Positions 19,162 to 34,000 of a stretch of 61,141 bases of DNA are shown here, piece by piece. The number at the start of each line of letters is the position of its first letter. The stretch's first letter is position 1. This stretch comes from a virus. The stretch lies in the IMG/VR virus record IMGVR_UViG_3300037963_003681, positions 1 through 61,141 of that record. One strand, 5' to 3'. The position numbers were made by a program, and so were the translations under genes. Under the pieces are notes generated by a model, which did no database searches, was not told where the DNA came from, and saw only the letters and a list, made by a program, of their open reading frames with translations.

Positions 19162-20853
19162 TTATGGAATAAACTCATTTGAAACAGATGCTGATGTAGC
19201 ACCAACAGAATAGCCTCCACAACCAGCACAATCCGCAGGTTCTGCATATTTTTCTGGAGTAAAGTTTCGAGCATATCTAGCCCTATCTGTAATCATTACA
19301 TCATCTATTTTACCTTTAAATGCATTATAGACCACGCCTCTTTCAGTATTGAATGTGTCAGAACTATCATAGTCCTTACGTTGTTCTGCTCCAATAACCA
19401 TATATTGACCTGTTACCATAACGCCATATGCTGCTGTCTTTTTATCTTTTTCTTCTCCATTAACATATAATCTTATCCTGTTATTAAATTTAGATACTGC
19501 TATATGACTAAATTCAGTAGTCGATAAGGTCAAGTTTTCTGTTTCAAGTGTAGTGGTCTGAGTGGTGCCTCCACCCTCGAATTCATCATCCGTTCTCCAC
19601 CCTTTAAATTCAAATTTGATTTTTTGTCCCTGACGATAAAGATTCCAGTTTGCAATGTTTGTTTCTGCGTAATTCTCTTCATCATAATGATAAGGATTAG
19701 CTGCCGAAATTAAACTTTGTGTACCATCATTAGCGCTGTTTGGTTTTATCCACATCTCAACAGTGAAGTCTCCAAGCAAAGACCAATTATCTAAAGTAGT
19801 ATTAAAATTTCTATCTACTTGTAGATGAGAACGAGTACCCGGTGTTGGTAGAGAATGATATACTCCATCAAATGCTAGGCTACCAGCCCCAAACTTTGAC
19901 TCAGAACTAACAGTAACACCTTCTAAAAATACAATATCCTTTTCTCTACAACTATGGTCTTTAAGAGATGTATAGATATCGGTAGTAGAATTAGGCTGTA
20001 AGAAAAATCTTATATCGCAATACGAATGTAGATCAGGACCAATAGGACTTAAAATATTAGTGTAACTATATTCCCCAGTACCCACAGCATTTACTGCAGC
20101 GACTCTAAAAATATATGGATGTCCATTAATTAAAGGATCCACATTTACACTATTGATTAAACCAATACCGCTAGATTGTTCTGTTAATAAAAATGTATCA
20201 CCTATAATTCTATTTTCTTCTTCTTCTAGTACTCTTCTGTGATCATACCTTTTGTAATTGCAAGTAGTTTTATAATGTTCTGATATCAAAGAAACAGCAG
20301 GACCAGGTTCAAATATTATATTGTTAGTATTTTCAGCAGTAATTTGGTCTCCATTTTCAGTAAAAGCAAAAATTGCAGTAGTATAGTTTTGAGAGTCTGT
20401 CAATATAAGATTGTCTTCATCTTCGGTTAATGTACGACTTAAAAAACAATCTGTATATTCTAAAATATAGGTTGTAAGAGGTGATCTACGAGGATTGGGT
20501 GTATTCCAAGTAAAGTCTATTCTTGAGTCTTCAATAGTAGTAGATAAAAATCTAGTAATTTCAGGTACTTCTGGAGGTGGATCATATGTTAATACGTCTA
20601 CAGCTTCATAGGTTACTGTGCCTAATGTGCTTAATTCACCCAAAGAAACAATATCAGCAGCTAAGTAAGTTACAGAAGGAATAGCTTGAGGTTCTGTAAA
20701 AGTAGCAACATCAGGAGCCAAATATGTAACACCAGCATCTCTGGAAGCCTCAGTAAACGTAGCAATATCTGAACACAAAAAAGATATTATTGCTTCTCTT
20801 ATTTCTGCTTCATCATATTGTGATGATATGCCTTGAAATGGTGGTAAAATCAT
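19162..20853 (-). CDS. Fibre/adhesin with Fn3 and LamG domains
   Basis: 563 residues. The N-terminus has a threefold repeat of about 18 residues ending in A-D-(I/V)-A/V-T/S-F/L (TYLAPDVATFTEPQ, TYLAADIVSLGEL, TYEAVDVLTYDP). Then a fibronectin III module (~95-260, ITRFLSTTIEDSRIDFTWNTP ... GHPYIFRVAAVNAVGTGEYS) is interrupted by a ~70-residue insertion with two acidic TEDEDNLILTDS-like segments. A LamG domain follows (~340-540, DFTVEMWIKPNS ... FSHIAVSKFNNRIRLYVNG). A Cys pair CAGC lies near the C-terminus. Probable glycan-binding virion protein. Upstream AGGATG may be the ribosome site. It is the third gene after the giant 4438-residue fibre. Confidence 0.8.
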   Translation of the reverse strand: MILPPFQGISSQYDEAEIREAIISFLCSDIATFTEASRDAGVTYLAPDVATFTEPQAIPSVTYLAADIVSLGELSTLGTVTYEAVDVLTYDPPPEVPEITRFLSTTIEDSRIDFTWNTPNPRRSPLTTYILEYTDCFLSRTLTEDEDNLILTDSQNYTTAIFAFTENGDQITAENTNNIIFEPGPAVSLISEHYKTTCNYKRYDHRRVLEEEENRIIGDTFLLTEQSSGIGLINSVNVDPLINGHPYIFRVAAVNAVGTGEYSYTNILSPIGPDLHSYCDIRFFLQPNSTTDIYTSLKDHSCREKDIVFLEGVTVSSESKFGAGSLAFDGVYHSLPTPGTRSHLQVDRNFNTTLDNWSLLGDFTVEMWIKPNSANDGTQSLISAANPYHYDEENYAETNIANWNLYRQGQKIKFEFKGWRTDDEFEGGGTTQTTTLETENLTLSTTEFSHIAVSKFNNRIRLYVNGEEKDKKTAAYGVMVTGQYMVIGAEQRKDYDSSDTFNTERGVVYNAFKGKIDDVMITDRARYARNFTPEKYAEPADCAGCGGYSVGATSASVSNEFIP

Positions 20854-20864
20854 GTTGATACATC

Positions 20865-22016
20865 CTATGGTCCAGAGTTGTCTTTAGTTGTATCTCCAGA
20901 TAATATGGTGATCGTATCAGAAATCTTTACTAAAGTAGCTATTGAATGTTGTCCTACTAATTTAGTATGTTGATATCTATTTACAACAGCATTGACCCCA
21001 GTAAATCTTACCTGTCCAGAGCCTAATTGCACTAGCAAACAATTAAAACCATTTGTAATATCAGAATTTATGCTCAAATTTACAGGGCCAGTATCAAAAT
21101 CAAATGTTATAACTTTACCATTATCGCTTTGTACAATTTCATATGTAGAAGACGTTTGCGTATTTGTCGTAGCAGAAAATCTATTTATTTGACCATCGTT
21201 AAAAGTTTGAGTTCCATTAAAAGAATTATTACCATTTAAAACAGCAAAAGATCCTGAATTATGAACAGCTATGGAACCTAAACCCAAAGTAGTTCTTTGA
21301 GTCTCAGCGTCTGGATCATTTAAAAAGTTTTTACTTGTGTTTGAAAGTGTTATGAGTTCAAAATCATTATTGGCATTAGCATATAAAATTTTGCCTGTTT
21401 CTACAGTTAAATTAGATAAATCTTGCAGGATGGCATTGTAAGCCTGTACATCTTGCCCAATAGACAAACCAGTTACAGAAATCGTCAGACTATTAGAATC
21501 TGCATCTTGATAGTTTAAGTTGATATTAGAACCTTCTGTTAATAATACATCAACTCTATCATCTACAGACTCATTAAAGTTAATTAAGTCTGAAGCCACA
21601 TGATTGTGTCCCACCAAAGTATTTGTGATAGTTACTTGATTAGAAGAATTGTTTATAGATATATCTGTACCAACACCTTCAATAAATGTTAAAGAAGAAT
21701 TGCTATTATCAATAGTAAAAGAATCTATAGAATTAGATATTACTAAAGATGCCACGCCAGAACCAGTTTCACCTTGTGGGCCAACATTACCTTGTGGGCC
21801 AACAGGTCCTACTGGGCCTTGTGGACCTATTTCACCTTGTGGGCCGGGTAATCCTGATCCTGGCGGGCCTTGAACACCAACATTAGCAGTAATGTTACTT
21901 ACAGTAGCATCACTAGTTGTAACTAATAAATGAGTAGCACTAATTTCAGATGGATCTGTAACATCTGAAACAGTTATTTTTTGTTCGGATTGTGGGTTAA
22001 TATTTAAAGTTGCCAT
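20865..22016 (-). CDS. Collagen-like short tail fibre
   Basis: 383 residues. An N-terminal ~50-residue anchor is followed by ~13 Gly-X-Y triplets (~50-90, [18 protein letters not shown] and onward), a collagen-like stalk that would trimerise. Then come fibre motifs known from other phages: [12 protein letters not shown] and [21 protein letters not shown] (~190-250). A Ser/Thr/Asn-rich beta domain at ~265-375 is likely the receptor-binding tip. It stops with TAG, 11 bases before the next start. The same kind of short collagen stalk stands at the N-terminus of the upstream 4438-residue protein, so the two may share an attachment mode. Confidence 0.8.
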   Translation of the reverse strand: MATLNINPQSEQKITVSDVTDPSEISATHLLVTTSDATVSNITANVGVQGPPGSGLPGPQGEIGPQGPVGPVGPQGNVGPQGETGSGVASLVISNSIDSFTIDNSNSSLTFIEGVGTDISINNSSNQVTITNTLVGHNHVASDLINFNESVDDRVDVLLTEGSNINLNYQDADSNSLTISVTGLSIGQDVQAYNAILQDLSNLTVETGKILYANANNDFELITLSNTSKNFLNDPDAETQRTTLGLGSIAVHNSGSFAVLNGNNSFNGTQTFNDGQINRFSATTNTQTSSTYEIVQSDNGKVITFDFDTGPVNLSINSDITNGFNCLLVQLGSGQVRFTGVNAVVNRYQHTKLVGQHSIATLVKISDTITILSGDTTKDNSGP

Positions 22017-22018
22017 AA

Positions 22019-25000
22019 TTAATAAACATAAGTGTAGTTATCTGTACCTGTTTCATCTGAAACCTGAATTTTAACAGTGTTATGTACTGACCAATCAATA
22101 CCATAATCAGAGCTTAAAGTTAATTTAACATCTAACATATCAGTGGTATTATTATATTGATCCTCAATAATACTACCTGTGCCAACTGTGTGTCTTAGGA
22201 ATCCACAGTAATCAAAATCGCCACCAATACCAGCCGCAATTTGAATATCTGGACTATGATTGTATAATGGCCTCTTACCACCAGAAATACTAAAGGTCAA
22301 ATCATCTCCAACTTTATTGACTGTTCCTGTGACAATAGCTATAGGCTTATTAACGTGTAGTACATGATTTGTAAAGAACTTTTTAGGTGATAAACCAACA
22401 TGTGGATATGAGACAGTATCAAATACTGGGGTATCAATATTATCCATTGTTGCAATCTTGTAGATTAAATCTTCATTTTCTCTAGTATTAGATCTACCTG
22501 TAATCTGGAATGTGTATTTACCCTCAGTATTGTATACAGTATTGTATGGCATAATTTTAATATTGTCATCAATGTTTTCGTAAACTTTAACGTAATCATT
22601 CTTATTAAATCCTTCTAGCCATCCAGTACCAGCAGCAGTATTTCCTAGATAAACTAAGTTTCCATCACCAGATGCTACAGAAACATAACCGTTGTGTTCT
22701 AGTAAATTTAAATCTGTAGATGTAAATCTGTCCTTATCCACACCTATGCTATCTCCAACAGTATAAGTAAAGTTACCACTGACCAGTAATTCATTGTTGG
22801 TTAAATCTACATCTTGAATTATAGAACGGAAATCTACTGTAGATTTGCCATTAGAAATATTAGAACCACCCAAATTAGTAACAATAGACAGATAGTCACC
22901 ATCAATATTATTAGCTGCTACTGTAATTGTATCACTGTATTGTAACTCTGGATTACCAAATGCGGGATTGGTATAGAATTCAACTTTAATCATATCTCCA
23001 ACACTAGGATTGACACCAGAAATTTTTAAGGTAGTATCACTATAAGTATAATCTGATCTAAGGCCAGTAGTAGTAGGTTTGAGTAAGTCTTTCTGGATAA
23101 TACCTGATATCTTAGGCAAAAATGTTTCCATGCTATATAAACCAGAAACAACACCATTACCAGAGTGAGAGTAAGGAATAGCTTCCCCAATTCCAGCACT
23201 TGTTGGAACATATCCCCCAACAGCTATACCTATTAATGGAGTCATAACAACACCATTAGGATCACCATCTGTTAAGCTGTTAATCACAGATACGCTATCA
23301 AAGCCGACAATATTTAAAGGAGGAAAAGTATTTTGTGTAGGCACAGTAGTAAGATTATCACCCTTATGTATCCATACGTAATCATTAGATGATTCTGGGG
23401 TTGCTAATGGATCGTAGGTTGGAAAGACATCAGAATCTTTAGATATAGTTAATTTATATACAGTACCTGATTCTCTAGATAGAGTTCTAGTATCAAAACT
23501 ACTACCAGCACCAACTGTGCCATTTTGTATAGAAACACCGGACATCATATCGATAATGTCGTAGCCAAGACTTGCACTTCTACTATTGCCTTGTATTAAT
23601 CTTTGAGATTCTGTATCTCCATATGCAAGTCTAGTAGCTAAAGCAAATCTAATACCGTTGAATGAGAAGAAATAATCTTGAGCTGGTGGGGGGTCGACTA
23701 CCTCTGCATGTATTTCTGGCACAGCGATACCAGAAATATATAATACTCCTGTTTGGTGACAATCAGACCATGATACGCTAGATGTAATATCTACATCTGA
23801 ATTAACTCTATCTATTCTCAAATCGCTGAATGAATCAAATGCCTGTAATCCAGTAAGAGAAGCTTTAAATGAAGGAAGCATAGCACCTAATAAACCACGT
23901 TTGGTATTGCCTCCACCAGCTGGTTGGTCTTTACCTTGCGTAGCTACTCCTCCACCCAATATGCAATATTGTGTACTACTAACAATATTACCCTCAAAAA
24001 ACGTATCAAAATTTGAAAGATTTAAAGATTCACTTTGACCCTTGAGTATTTGAGCATTTCCAGTAATAGGTGCAACCTGACTTGGATTTTGTAGTGATTC
24101 TGATCCAGTAATATGGATTCCCGTATCATCACTAAACAGTTTGTAGCTTCCGTCATTACCATTGTTATGTGAATCAAATGCGATATATATTTCATCACCA
24201 CTAGAAATTTGTTGGTTGGTTTGTAGATTTTCTCCTGATTGAATAATATAAATTCTTAAATCATTTGTTACCGCAGTTCCAGAAAATAGTATTTCACTAA
24301 CACCACATTTATTATGAGGCAAAACACTTCTACATGTTAATGCTTCTACAATAGTTGGAGGTCTGCCAACATCTTGACTTCTGTCTTTAATTAAAGCTAA
24401 CCCAGATTTTGGTGACACAGCAATATTTTCATCTTTAAAGTAAACCGTCATCCCAATATCAGGATCATTTGGTACTGAAGCATCTGTAAATGTAATAGTT
24501 TGAGTTGCTGTTTTATCTCTAGCATCAGTTACAGTTAACGTTAGTTTTTCTGCATATGCTCCTCCACTGGCAAAAGTTGTTGGATAACCTTCAACCTTTA
24601 GATAGCCATGACCCATATTAGAGTAAGGAGCAACCGGTGTATTGGCATTTTCTGGAAAATACTGACTATAACTCAATCCTGGTGGCACAGAACCCGAAAC
24701 AGAATAGCTCTTAATACCTGTTACATTAGTGCATAATGCTTCGCCTCCCGGTTTAAAATCTAACTGTTTTGTATAGTAAGTATTGCAGAATGGGAGCATC
24801 TTATCCATACCTACATAGTTATCATTGATAGTTATTGTTGGCGGATTTCCGTCAAAAGATCCTTCAATATAGTTAAATGCAAATGGAACTTGGTCAGTGT
24901 TAGGTAAATACGGCGATTCTGGTAATAGGCTTGTATCAGTATCTATGGCTGTAATTGTAAAGTCTTTTCTACCTAATAAAACGCAACTAGGTAGACCAGA

Positions 25001-28000
25001 GAAGTGATAGCTCCAAGAACCACCTTGATCTCCAGGATTCCATGTAGGAGCTTTAACCAGGCACTGTAATTGTGTTTCTATAAGAGGATTATAACCAGTA
25101 CAGAACGTAGGCATATCTGTAAGAATAATAGTAGGAGGATAATTAGCATGTGCTAAACCTCCAATAGTTTTAAACTGTAACTCCCATGAATCGTCACCTT
25201 GATCGACATTAATTGCACCACCGGGAGTATATCCAAGTATGCCAGTTATTTTAAGTGGTATACCATCAAGTTCGTTGCTCTCGATTTCCATAGTGCTTAA
25301 TTTAGCAACAGCTATAATTTTATCTTTACCTATACCCTTGCAGTCTACAGTTATAGTATCGCCTGTCAAATTAAATCTAGCATCATATTTATCTGTCATC
25401 GCATCAGAAGTGTATGAGTTAGTCCAAATATTTAAATGCCTATCATATTTACGCACTGTTTTATCTGTTGGTAAAGTGATACTGTTTTCTTTTAGAGATG
25501 CTGGGAATGAAATTTGATTAGACTGATTTTCATTTAAATCAAAAATATCAGCCTTAGTAAAGAATTCATTGTCAGGAGTTGTATAAACATCAGCAGAAAT
25601 ATTTTTCATTCTAGTAAATGAATCATAAGATATAGAATAGTCATCATTTGTCGTGTTACTAGAATATTCATCATCTATGTAAATAGATATTGGATACAAT
25701 CCAGTTTCCGCTATAAATCTACCTAAAGCATCTTTATTAGCTACTGCTGCTACTTTCCATTTCTTAATACCTGTTTCGTAAGTATAGGTTAAGTTGTATT
25801 GTGGAATTTCAAAGTCATATGTTCCTAGATTTGGAGCGTTAAAGATTTTTGCATTTGGAATGTTTGATGCATCGTGTTCGCAAATACCACTAACAATATA
25901 GAATTCCATAGACCAAGGTTCATTGGTAGTGAATGGTATGGTAGTAGTTTGTGGTATACCTTCGAATACTACGTTCTTATAAAATATGGTATTAAAACCG
26001 ATATTACGACTATAGGTTTGATATGTATATCCTCCAAACTCATCATAAACAGCCTGTTTAATTGAAACGCTTACAGATTGATTAACAAATCTACCTGAAT
26101 CATCTCTATATACAGGTGAATCTCCTGTGGTTTGTGGAGTTGCGGTAATATCAAATCTTTTTGTGTTGGAATTGTAGCTAGCATTATCTAAGGATATATT
26201 ATATTCAGCATCAGTATTAAATGTAATATTTAAATTATTTGTTACTTCTGATGATGTCGGACCTAATAATGCAGGTATTGAGAACTTAACCTTATCTTGT
26301 TGATCTGTATTTAAATAATAGGTAGAAGAGAAGTTATTAAATTCAACATTATATGCTGGGCGGTCTGCTATATGATCTAAGACAGATAGCACTCCTGTAA
26401 CAACACCAAGAGTAGTGTAAGGTGTTGTAGTCAAATCTTTAACTGTTAATTGTAGATTGTAGATACCTGTATTTGCACCCCTAGTATCGCCAGAGAATAC
26501 AACAGATGTAGCATCTGCATAAGCTCTAGCGTAATTACTGGAATCGGGCATATTAGCTAACTCTAAAAACAATTCATTACTCGTAAGTTTTGTATTAACA
26601 TCTAATTTAGTAATATCAAAACCAACTTCCCACATATTACCACTGGCTACATATCCTGTGGGATAGAAGCTAGTAATATTTGGAATCTTGTATTTAGAAA
26701 TCGAGATAGTTTGGTCAGCATCACCAGTAAGATCTGATGTTCTAACAATAATATCTTTATTAGTATAATCTTCTTTTGGTGGATTCCATTTTAATCCTAT
26801 GTTCCAGCCACTACCGTGCCAACCAAAACTTGCTGGTTCATTAAATTCTAATTGGTAAATACCAATACCGGACAATGAAACTTTAGGAATAGAATGCCTT
26901 GGTTTGTCGAATAAACTCAAATCTCCATTTGTAGTGGTTACTTTAAACATCACTTGATTTACATTGTCAGGTATGCTCAAACTATTATTACTTATATCAG
27001 CAAAATCATCGCTATCATTAAATCTATACTGAATACCACTAATATTAATTGGGCTAGGTAATATAGAGTACAAAGTGCTTTCTGTTTCACTTGGTCCACC
27101 TAACTTAATAGTATGTCCTGTTGGAGAAGGCTGATCTCCTTGCAGGTGTATTGTATGCTTCCATCTTTTACTGTCATTATCAAAATAATTTAAAATTTTC
27201 TTCGATGTAGACGATAATCCGTCTATATTACCTTCAGATAAAGTAAATGCATTATCTACATTAGGATTAAGATGACTTTTAATGTTTTGGGTACTATCAA
27301 TAATATATACTAACCCAGATTTATTAATCATGTCAGCATCAAATGCAGGGCTTATCGTTAAAGCATTTGGAGATATGACATCTTTAATTGGATATGATTG
27401 TGTTAAGCTGGGTGCTTCATCATCAAAATCAAAGAACATAGTCTTACCAGCAGCAACATTAGTAAATGGTGCTGTACTAATGCCAGATACAGTTACGCAT
27501 AAAGTACCTGACATACAAGTATCTGTATCAAATACTACACTATAGGTTCCTGTCTGGGCAGCAGCTACGGATGCTCCTGTATTATCAAGAGGATAGTGAG
27601 AAGTTGTGCCTCCATAAGTGTGATAATAAAGATTGTTATAATCTAACACATTAAAGAAACCAGACGTAGACTTAGTAAATTCTACAATACCTTTGTTTGG
27701 TAGTGCTTGATCATGAGCAACACCTAAAGGTGTTTTGTGTCTAAATGAATTTTCATAAACTAGATCCCAAGCTACATCACCAGGTCTAGGAGGAATAGTT
27801 CTGTCTCCTTCTATAACTATACCACTTACTATGTTTGATTCACTAGTTGCATTAAATTTACTAAGATGTTTAGACACACCACTATCGGCTATATTAACAC
27901 TATTAAATTTATCTATAATAAATTCATCCTCTTCAAGTAAGAATGACTTAATAGTATTAAATTGAGACATTTTGATGATATTACCATTAAAGAAAACTTG

Positions 28001-31000
28001 TTTATTTTTCTGATCTGAACCACAATATGTATTGTTGGTTTTAATATATGGTAACACATGATAATCTTGAGCTAATAACGATCTGTAATTAGGATCTAGT
28101 GCAGGAATGTATTGAGGTAATTTGGTATCGCAATCAACACAATCATTAGCATCAAGTGTTGGTACAGGAGTGTATACTAGTTCAGCTTCAGCAGGATTAA
28201 TATAAGGAAAATAATCTACTGTGGTATTTAGTGTTTGAGCATTTTCTAAAATATATGGTTTAATTGTTACACTATCTAATGTCTTAGCTGTTAGTAGTAG
28301 ATCGTTTTTGAAATGACTTTTCTTGCTTTTGCCAACAAAAACTTTGATCTTATCAAACCTATTAACATTAAGTGTTAGATCTAACTCACCCGTTAATCCG
28401 ACATCTAAAGAACCAGTTTTAAATACTTCTGTCTGAGCTATAGGTGTAGCACGATTTATAAGTGCTCTATATCTCTCTGTCTGCTGTTCAAAAGTAGTAT
28501 GATATACAATTAATCCTGTGTTTTGTATACCGGATATATGGTATGTCCCTTCTAATTTAATCCTGTTACTATTTTGACCAAGGTATATAAATTCTAAATA
28601 TCCAGAATTATTTGTAGTAGTTTGAATATGATGATAATAAGGATCACTAGAATGGCCAACACCACTAATTCCTGTAGCTACATTTAGGTTTGGATCACTA
28701 GAGTCTGTGCAATAATACTCTGAATATCCGATATCGTTAATTGTAGCTTGTCTAACAATTCTAGATCCTTCATACAAAGCATCAGATCCAGTAGCGAATA
28801 TAGAAGCGTGACCTATATGATTAGAGTCAAGTTTAGCCGCGATATTAGCAGAGATCACGTTGTGGTTTTTAGGTATGACACCACTAAAAATAAAGCCATC
28901 AACTAATGAATCAATCTCATATCCATACTTATCGCTATTGCTATGATTAAGCATGAGTCCCGTTTGTAATCTGTTTATTAAACTATTATCAATAGTACAA
29001 GTGCCAGCGGCATCTTTACCCTTACTCATAATACCTGTAAATATAATATCTTCTGATGAAAGTGTGGTTTCCAATGTCGCTGAAGTTTCTAACAACATAT
29101 TATCTTTATCTGGCTCTAAGTCTCTTAGTCCAGTTTTACGACCAATCATAGTATCATCAATTAAAACATTTATAGGATCTGAAGAGTACGCAAAACCTGT
29201 TGGAAAACTGACTTTAACATTATCGAATGGCTGTATAACTCCAGACTTTATTACAAAAGAAAATAATTTACTACTATGATCGTACTCAAAATTAATTTTA
29301 TCGTATATATGATTAAGATATGTTTTATTATATCTGATATCATAAATATTTTGGTGATTATTAAATAAAGAGCCGCTAAATGTTATACCATTGGTTAAAT
29401 AAGAACCCTTAATAGATTTTTCATAGTAATCAGGACGACTTGTTTCTTTCAATAGATAATTCTTATAGTCTTGAACCATCACACGATTACCTGTAACAGA
29501 CACTACGTCAAATGTATAGTCTTTAGGTCTACGATTAGCAGTAGAATCAATCACTGATGTATTGGTGTGATGCCATTTTTTACGAACGTCAACAAATTCT
29601 ACAGGTACTCTATTAATAATTGTAAACGCTTCTTCTTTATAGCCATGTCCCTTATCAACATTACCAGTGAAAGTACCTCGTCTGTTAATAGATCCATTAG
29701 CTTGAATACCACTATTTGGCATAAAGTAATTGTTTTCAATTTGAATAGTGTCTTCATCTACAATTTTAATACCTGTATATTGTGCTGCTACTGGTAAATC
29801 TAACGAGCCGATAGATGATGCAAAATTATAAGCATATACATTATTTTGTTTTCTACTATCTAAATTAATATCTTTATTAAAATTCAATGTAACAACACCG
29901 GTACCAGCCTGAGTATATACATCCACTAAACCTGTAACATAATGACCAGTACTAGCGTAGTCCGATTCAAATCCTTTAAATCCAGATACATAAGAAACTA
30001 TATTACATCCAGTTACTTGTGGATAAGCATGCTGTTTTAATCCGCTAATTGGATAATTATTATCTTCTGCTGCGTTTTCTTGATACACAATCTTTCTAGA
30101 CGCAGTACTACCTGCATATGGTTCACTGAACTTTACAAAATGTTTATTGCTACTAAAAGCAAATTGTATAAGCTTTCCCCAATTATAATAGTAATTAAAT
30201 ACATTATCTGATTGATCCACAGCAGCTTCATAAATAAGTTTAATATCACCCTGAACAGAGCCCGGTAGCACTAAACACGCATCACCAGATCTAGCAGCTA
30301 TAGCGTAGTCATGCACTATGGGATCATTATTTTCCGCAATAAAATTATCAAACTTATCAACCATTAAATTACCATTGTCTTTTACAACTCTATAACTATC
30401 AAATAGTTCATAAGCACTATTCGCTATTTCTATTCTTGTTCCGTGATCTTTTGGATCGCTTGAAATAATTCTATTACTGTTTTCTGCATTAATCATATGA
30501 TTGTCTTCAGTAAGAAAACGACAGAAATCTCCAGAACCAATACCATACAAGGCTAATACTGGATTTTCTACAGCGTCACGGAAAGCAAAAGTATCAGTAT
30601 CATATTTAATATTTGACCGTTTTAGATCACCAGTAGGAGGAGGATTAAAATTTTGTAGATTGGTTGTATTATCTACAGTGGTAGGGTCACCTGTTCTGTC
30701 TGTATAAGATACTGTAGCATTTTCAATTAAATCTCTGTCACTACAATTAGGATATCCTGATGCCCAAATAATATTAGTATTAAATGCATCTGCTATTTGG
30801 AATCTTTGCAAACCTGTTTCTGGTGGTGTGCTAAATTGACCGCTGGCTTCTGAAGTAATACCACTAACCGCACCTAGTACACTAGATTCCGTAGACATAA
30901 ACAATGGTTCAAAACCATGATGAGTAACAATGTGATGACCGTCTTGTTCAGTTAGTAGTTCTTCTGCAAAATCAGTACTTAATTCAGTTTTGAGAGTAGT

Positions 31001-34000
31001 TCTAACTTCGTCTATTGTTACAGAATAGTCGTTATATCCATTAACGGTAAACTGTCTTGGTAATGATACACTACCGGAAGCCTTAATAGTTTGTCCAGCA
31101 AAAAATGTATTATCATTATCTCTATAACTATCTACAAAATAAATACGTCCATCACTTAATCCTGGGGTACCAGACATACTAAAAGGAGCATATCTATTTG
31201 TAACAGTATAATCTGTACCATAGCCTATAATGTCAACTAAAGAAGGAAGACTTAAATAACTAGACGAACCTGTAATAGAAGATGTAGCAAAATCTTGTAC
31301 AATATTGAAACACTCTACAAAATCAGCACCATTTACTAAATTACCTGAAAAAGAATTGGAAGCAGTTTCAAACTCAAGATAAGGATTATAAGAGCCAACA
31401 CAATCAAGTGTACTGATTAAAGAACCAGATGGAAGATTTTCATCTATACTAGTACTAGATAAAACAATGTCCGTAATGTCATCATTATTGCCATCAAAGT
31501 ATTCAAAAACTTGATATTCATTGTCGGTAACTGTTAAAAAGAAATCAGCGTGAATCTTGCTATGGTTATTTTCTGCGTAAACTCTAATGTTATATGTGCC
31601 TATTTTACAACCACCGGGAGAACCACTAAATGTTCGTGTAGCGGGAGTAAAGGTTATCCATGCTGGCAAGGGATGTCCATTCTGTAATGAAGCAGAAAAA
31701 GTCAGAGACCCTTCATCGTCTTCTTCGTTGAATATATTCGCAGGAAACGTATAGTCAAGAGTTTCTGTAATATCAACAGTGTGATTTGGAATATTTATGT
31801 GACTATAAGGAGACTTTTTATCATTAACAGTGATAGTGAAATTTTTCTCAAAAGTTTTACCCGCTATATAATTTGATGCTTTAAGTCTAATATTATAAAT
31901 ATTTTTAACTTCATAGTCTAATGGGTTTATAGCTACTAAATGGAATCTATCGTTATCATTTAATATTTCAAATGAGCTGTTGTCATCATCTAAATATCCA
32001 TCAGTTAATTCGTATTTTACAGGTTGGTACGATATATCTAAAGGAGTATCTACCCCAGTAGTATATATAGTTAATTGATCATTTCCTGGATGATTTTTAA
32101 ATCTCGTATAAAAGCATCTGTGTTTATTAAATATAGTTTTATCTGATTCAAAATTACCATCTATTACTTGTTTATGTGATAAAAATACTGAACCAGAATT
32201 TGATACTAATGGCAAAGTATGTACAAACCTACCAGAAGGATAGCTGCCTCTTTTGGGAATGTTTATACCAGAAATTAGAATTGTAGTATTATCACCTCTA
32301 TATCCAGTATAATTATGATGAATTTCAAAAGTACTATAAAATTGTTCACCGTCTTGAGTAGTATCAGCAAAAATTTTGTGAGCATTAGTAAATATGCCAC
32401 TAGAATAATTTGCTCCATTTACCCCATCTAATACAGAGATGCTACGATCATCAACAACTATGTCAGCATAATCAACAAGCTCTCCTGATCGATAATTAAT
32501 GATACCTGTATAATAAGGTCTTTCTGCATAAAAAGTATCTTTACCTATCACAGAGTAAACATTATAACCTTTGTCTGCTACAGGTTGTCCTGTTACATTA
32601 GTAAATCTTAAATCTATTTTGGAACCTACTGTTAAACCGTGATTGTCAGATACAATTTCAATACCTCTGTTGGTCGTATGCATTCTAAAATTACCAGAAT
32701 ATACTGGCGTATCAATATCTAAAACTAAATCGCCTCTGTTAGTTTTATAATATGATCCTGTAACTTGTTTTAATTCTTTGGTATATATGTAATAATCTTC
32801 TCGATTTTGTACAGACAATGCGTTGCTTTGTATAGGAGGATGTGTTACTTTAACATCTTGTTGCTGTCTATCTCCATTAGTATGACTAAATGTATGGTAA
32901 TGATTTTTAATTTGAGAATTATTGAACAGTTCTCTTTTCTTGGCTTGTTGTGGATGAGTTGTTAGATTGACTATTTGTGTAAAATTATTTGAATCTCTAT
33001 AAGTAGCATTTTTAAATATACCACTCATGAACTCATACTGAGCCACACCGGTGCCAAAAGCTTTGGTAATTAATAATTCTAAATTATATGCAAAGGTTTT
33101 ATTATTTGGTATAGTTATACTTGGAGTTAAAGTTCTCCATGTATTACCAGCTTCAACACCCTGAAGATGCATTGTAATTTGACTATGTTGAGCATGTTCT
33201 AACCTAGCTAATGATGTTGGATCATTGTGATTAAAAGCACCAAATGATAATTGGTTAGGAACATAAGCATAGCCATGATCTCCTATGGCTACTGAATTGT
33301 TTGTATTAACTTTTGAATTACTATTAAGGGCTATGGAATTATTACCAGTTACCGCATTATTTGTTCCTACTACTAAATTATTATTACCATCAATTATATT
33401 TGATTGTCCTATAGAAACAGATGATGTAGCAGAAGAAACTGTTCCTGATCCAACCACCAAACTTTGATTGTCATCTAGTATGATATCTCCAGCAGGATTT
33501 TGATATACAACAGAGCTATCTATTCTACCAGCTGGATCGTTTACTCCATCATTAAATTTTGGTAGATATGTATTGGTACCTTGAATATGATCAAATGTAA
33601 CATTATTATATGAAAATGCACCAGTAATATTAGCGGCATTTCTATAGTAAGAACCGTGTTGGCTATCTAGTAAATCAGTATTTAAATTAGTAACTAATCT
33701 AGTATTGCTACTTACATCAAATGGTGGATCTGTATTAGCATTAGGATCATCTACACGAATTTGTTTTCTAAAAGTAATATTAGACGTAAAAACCTTTTGG
33801 CCTTCTATTTCTTCATCACCCTTTAATTTAACATAAAGACCATCAGCTATATTTCTTAATAATATGGTTGAACTATCACCATCTAAGTTAGATACTACAT
33901 ATACAGAATTAGCATCACCACCATTAAGATCGTCTTCATCTCCATTTCCTGTATCCGCACCTGAAGCAAATACATTTGTGACAAGTTTTAGCTCATCATT

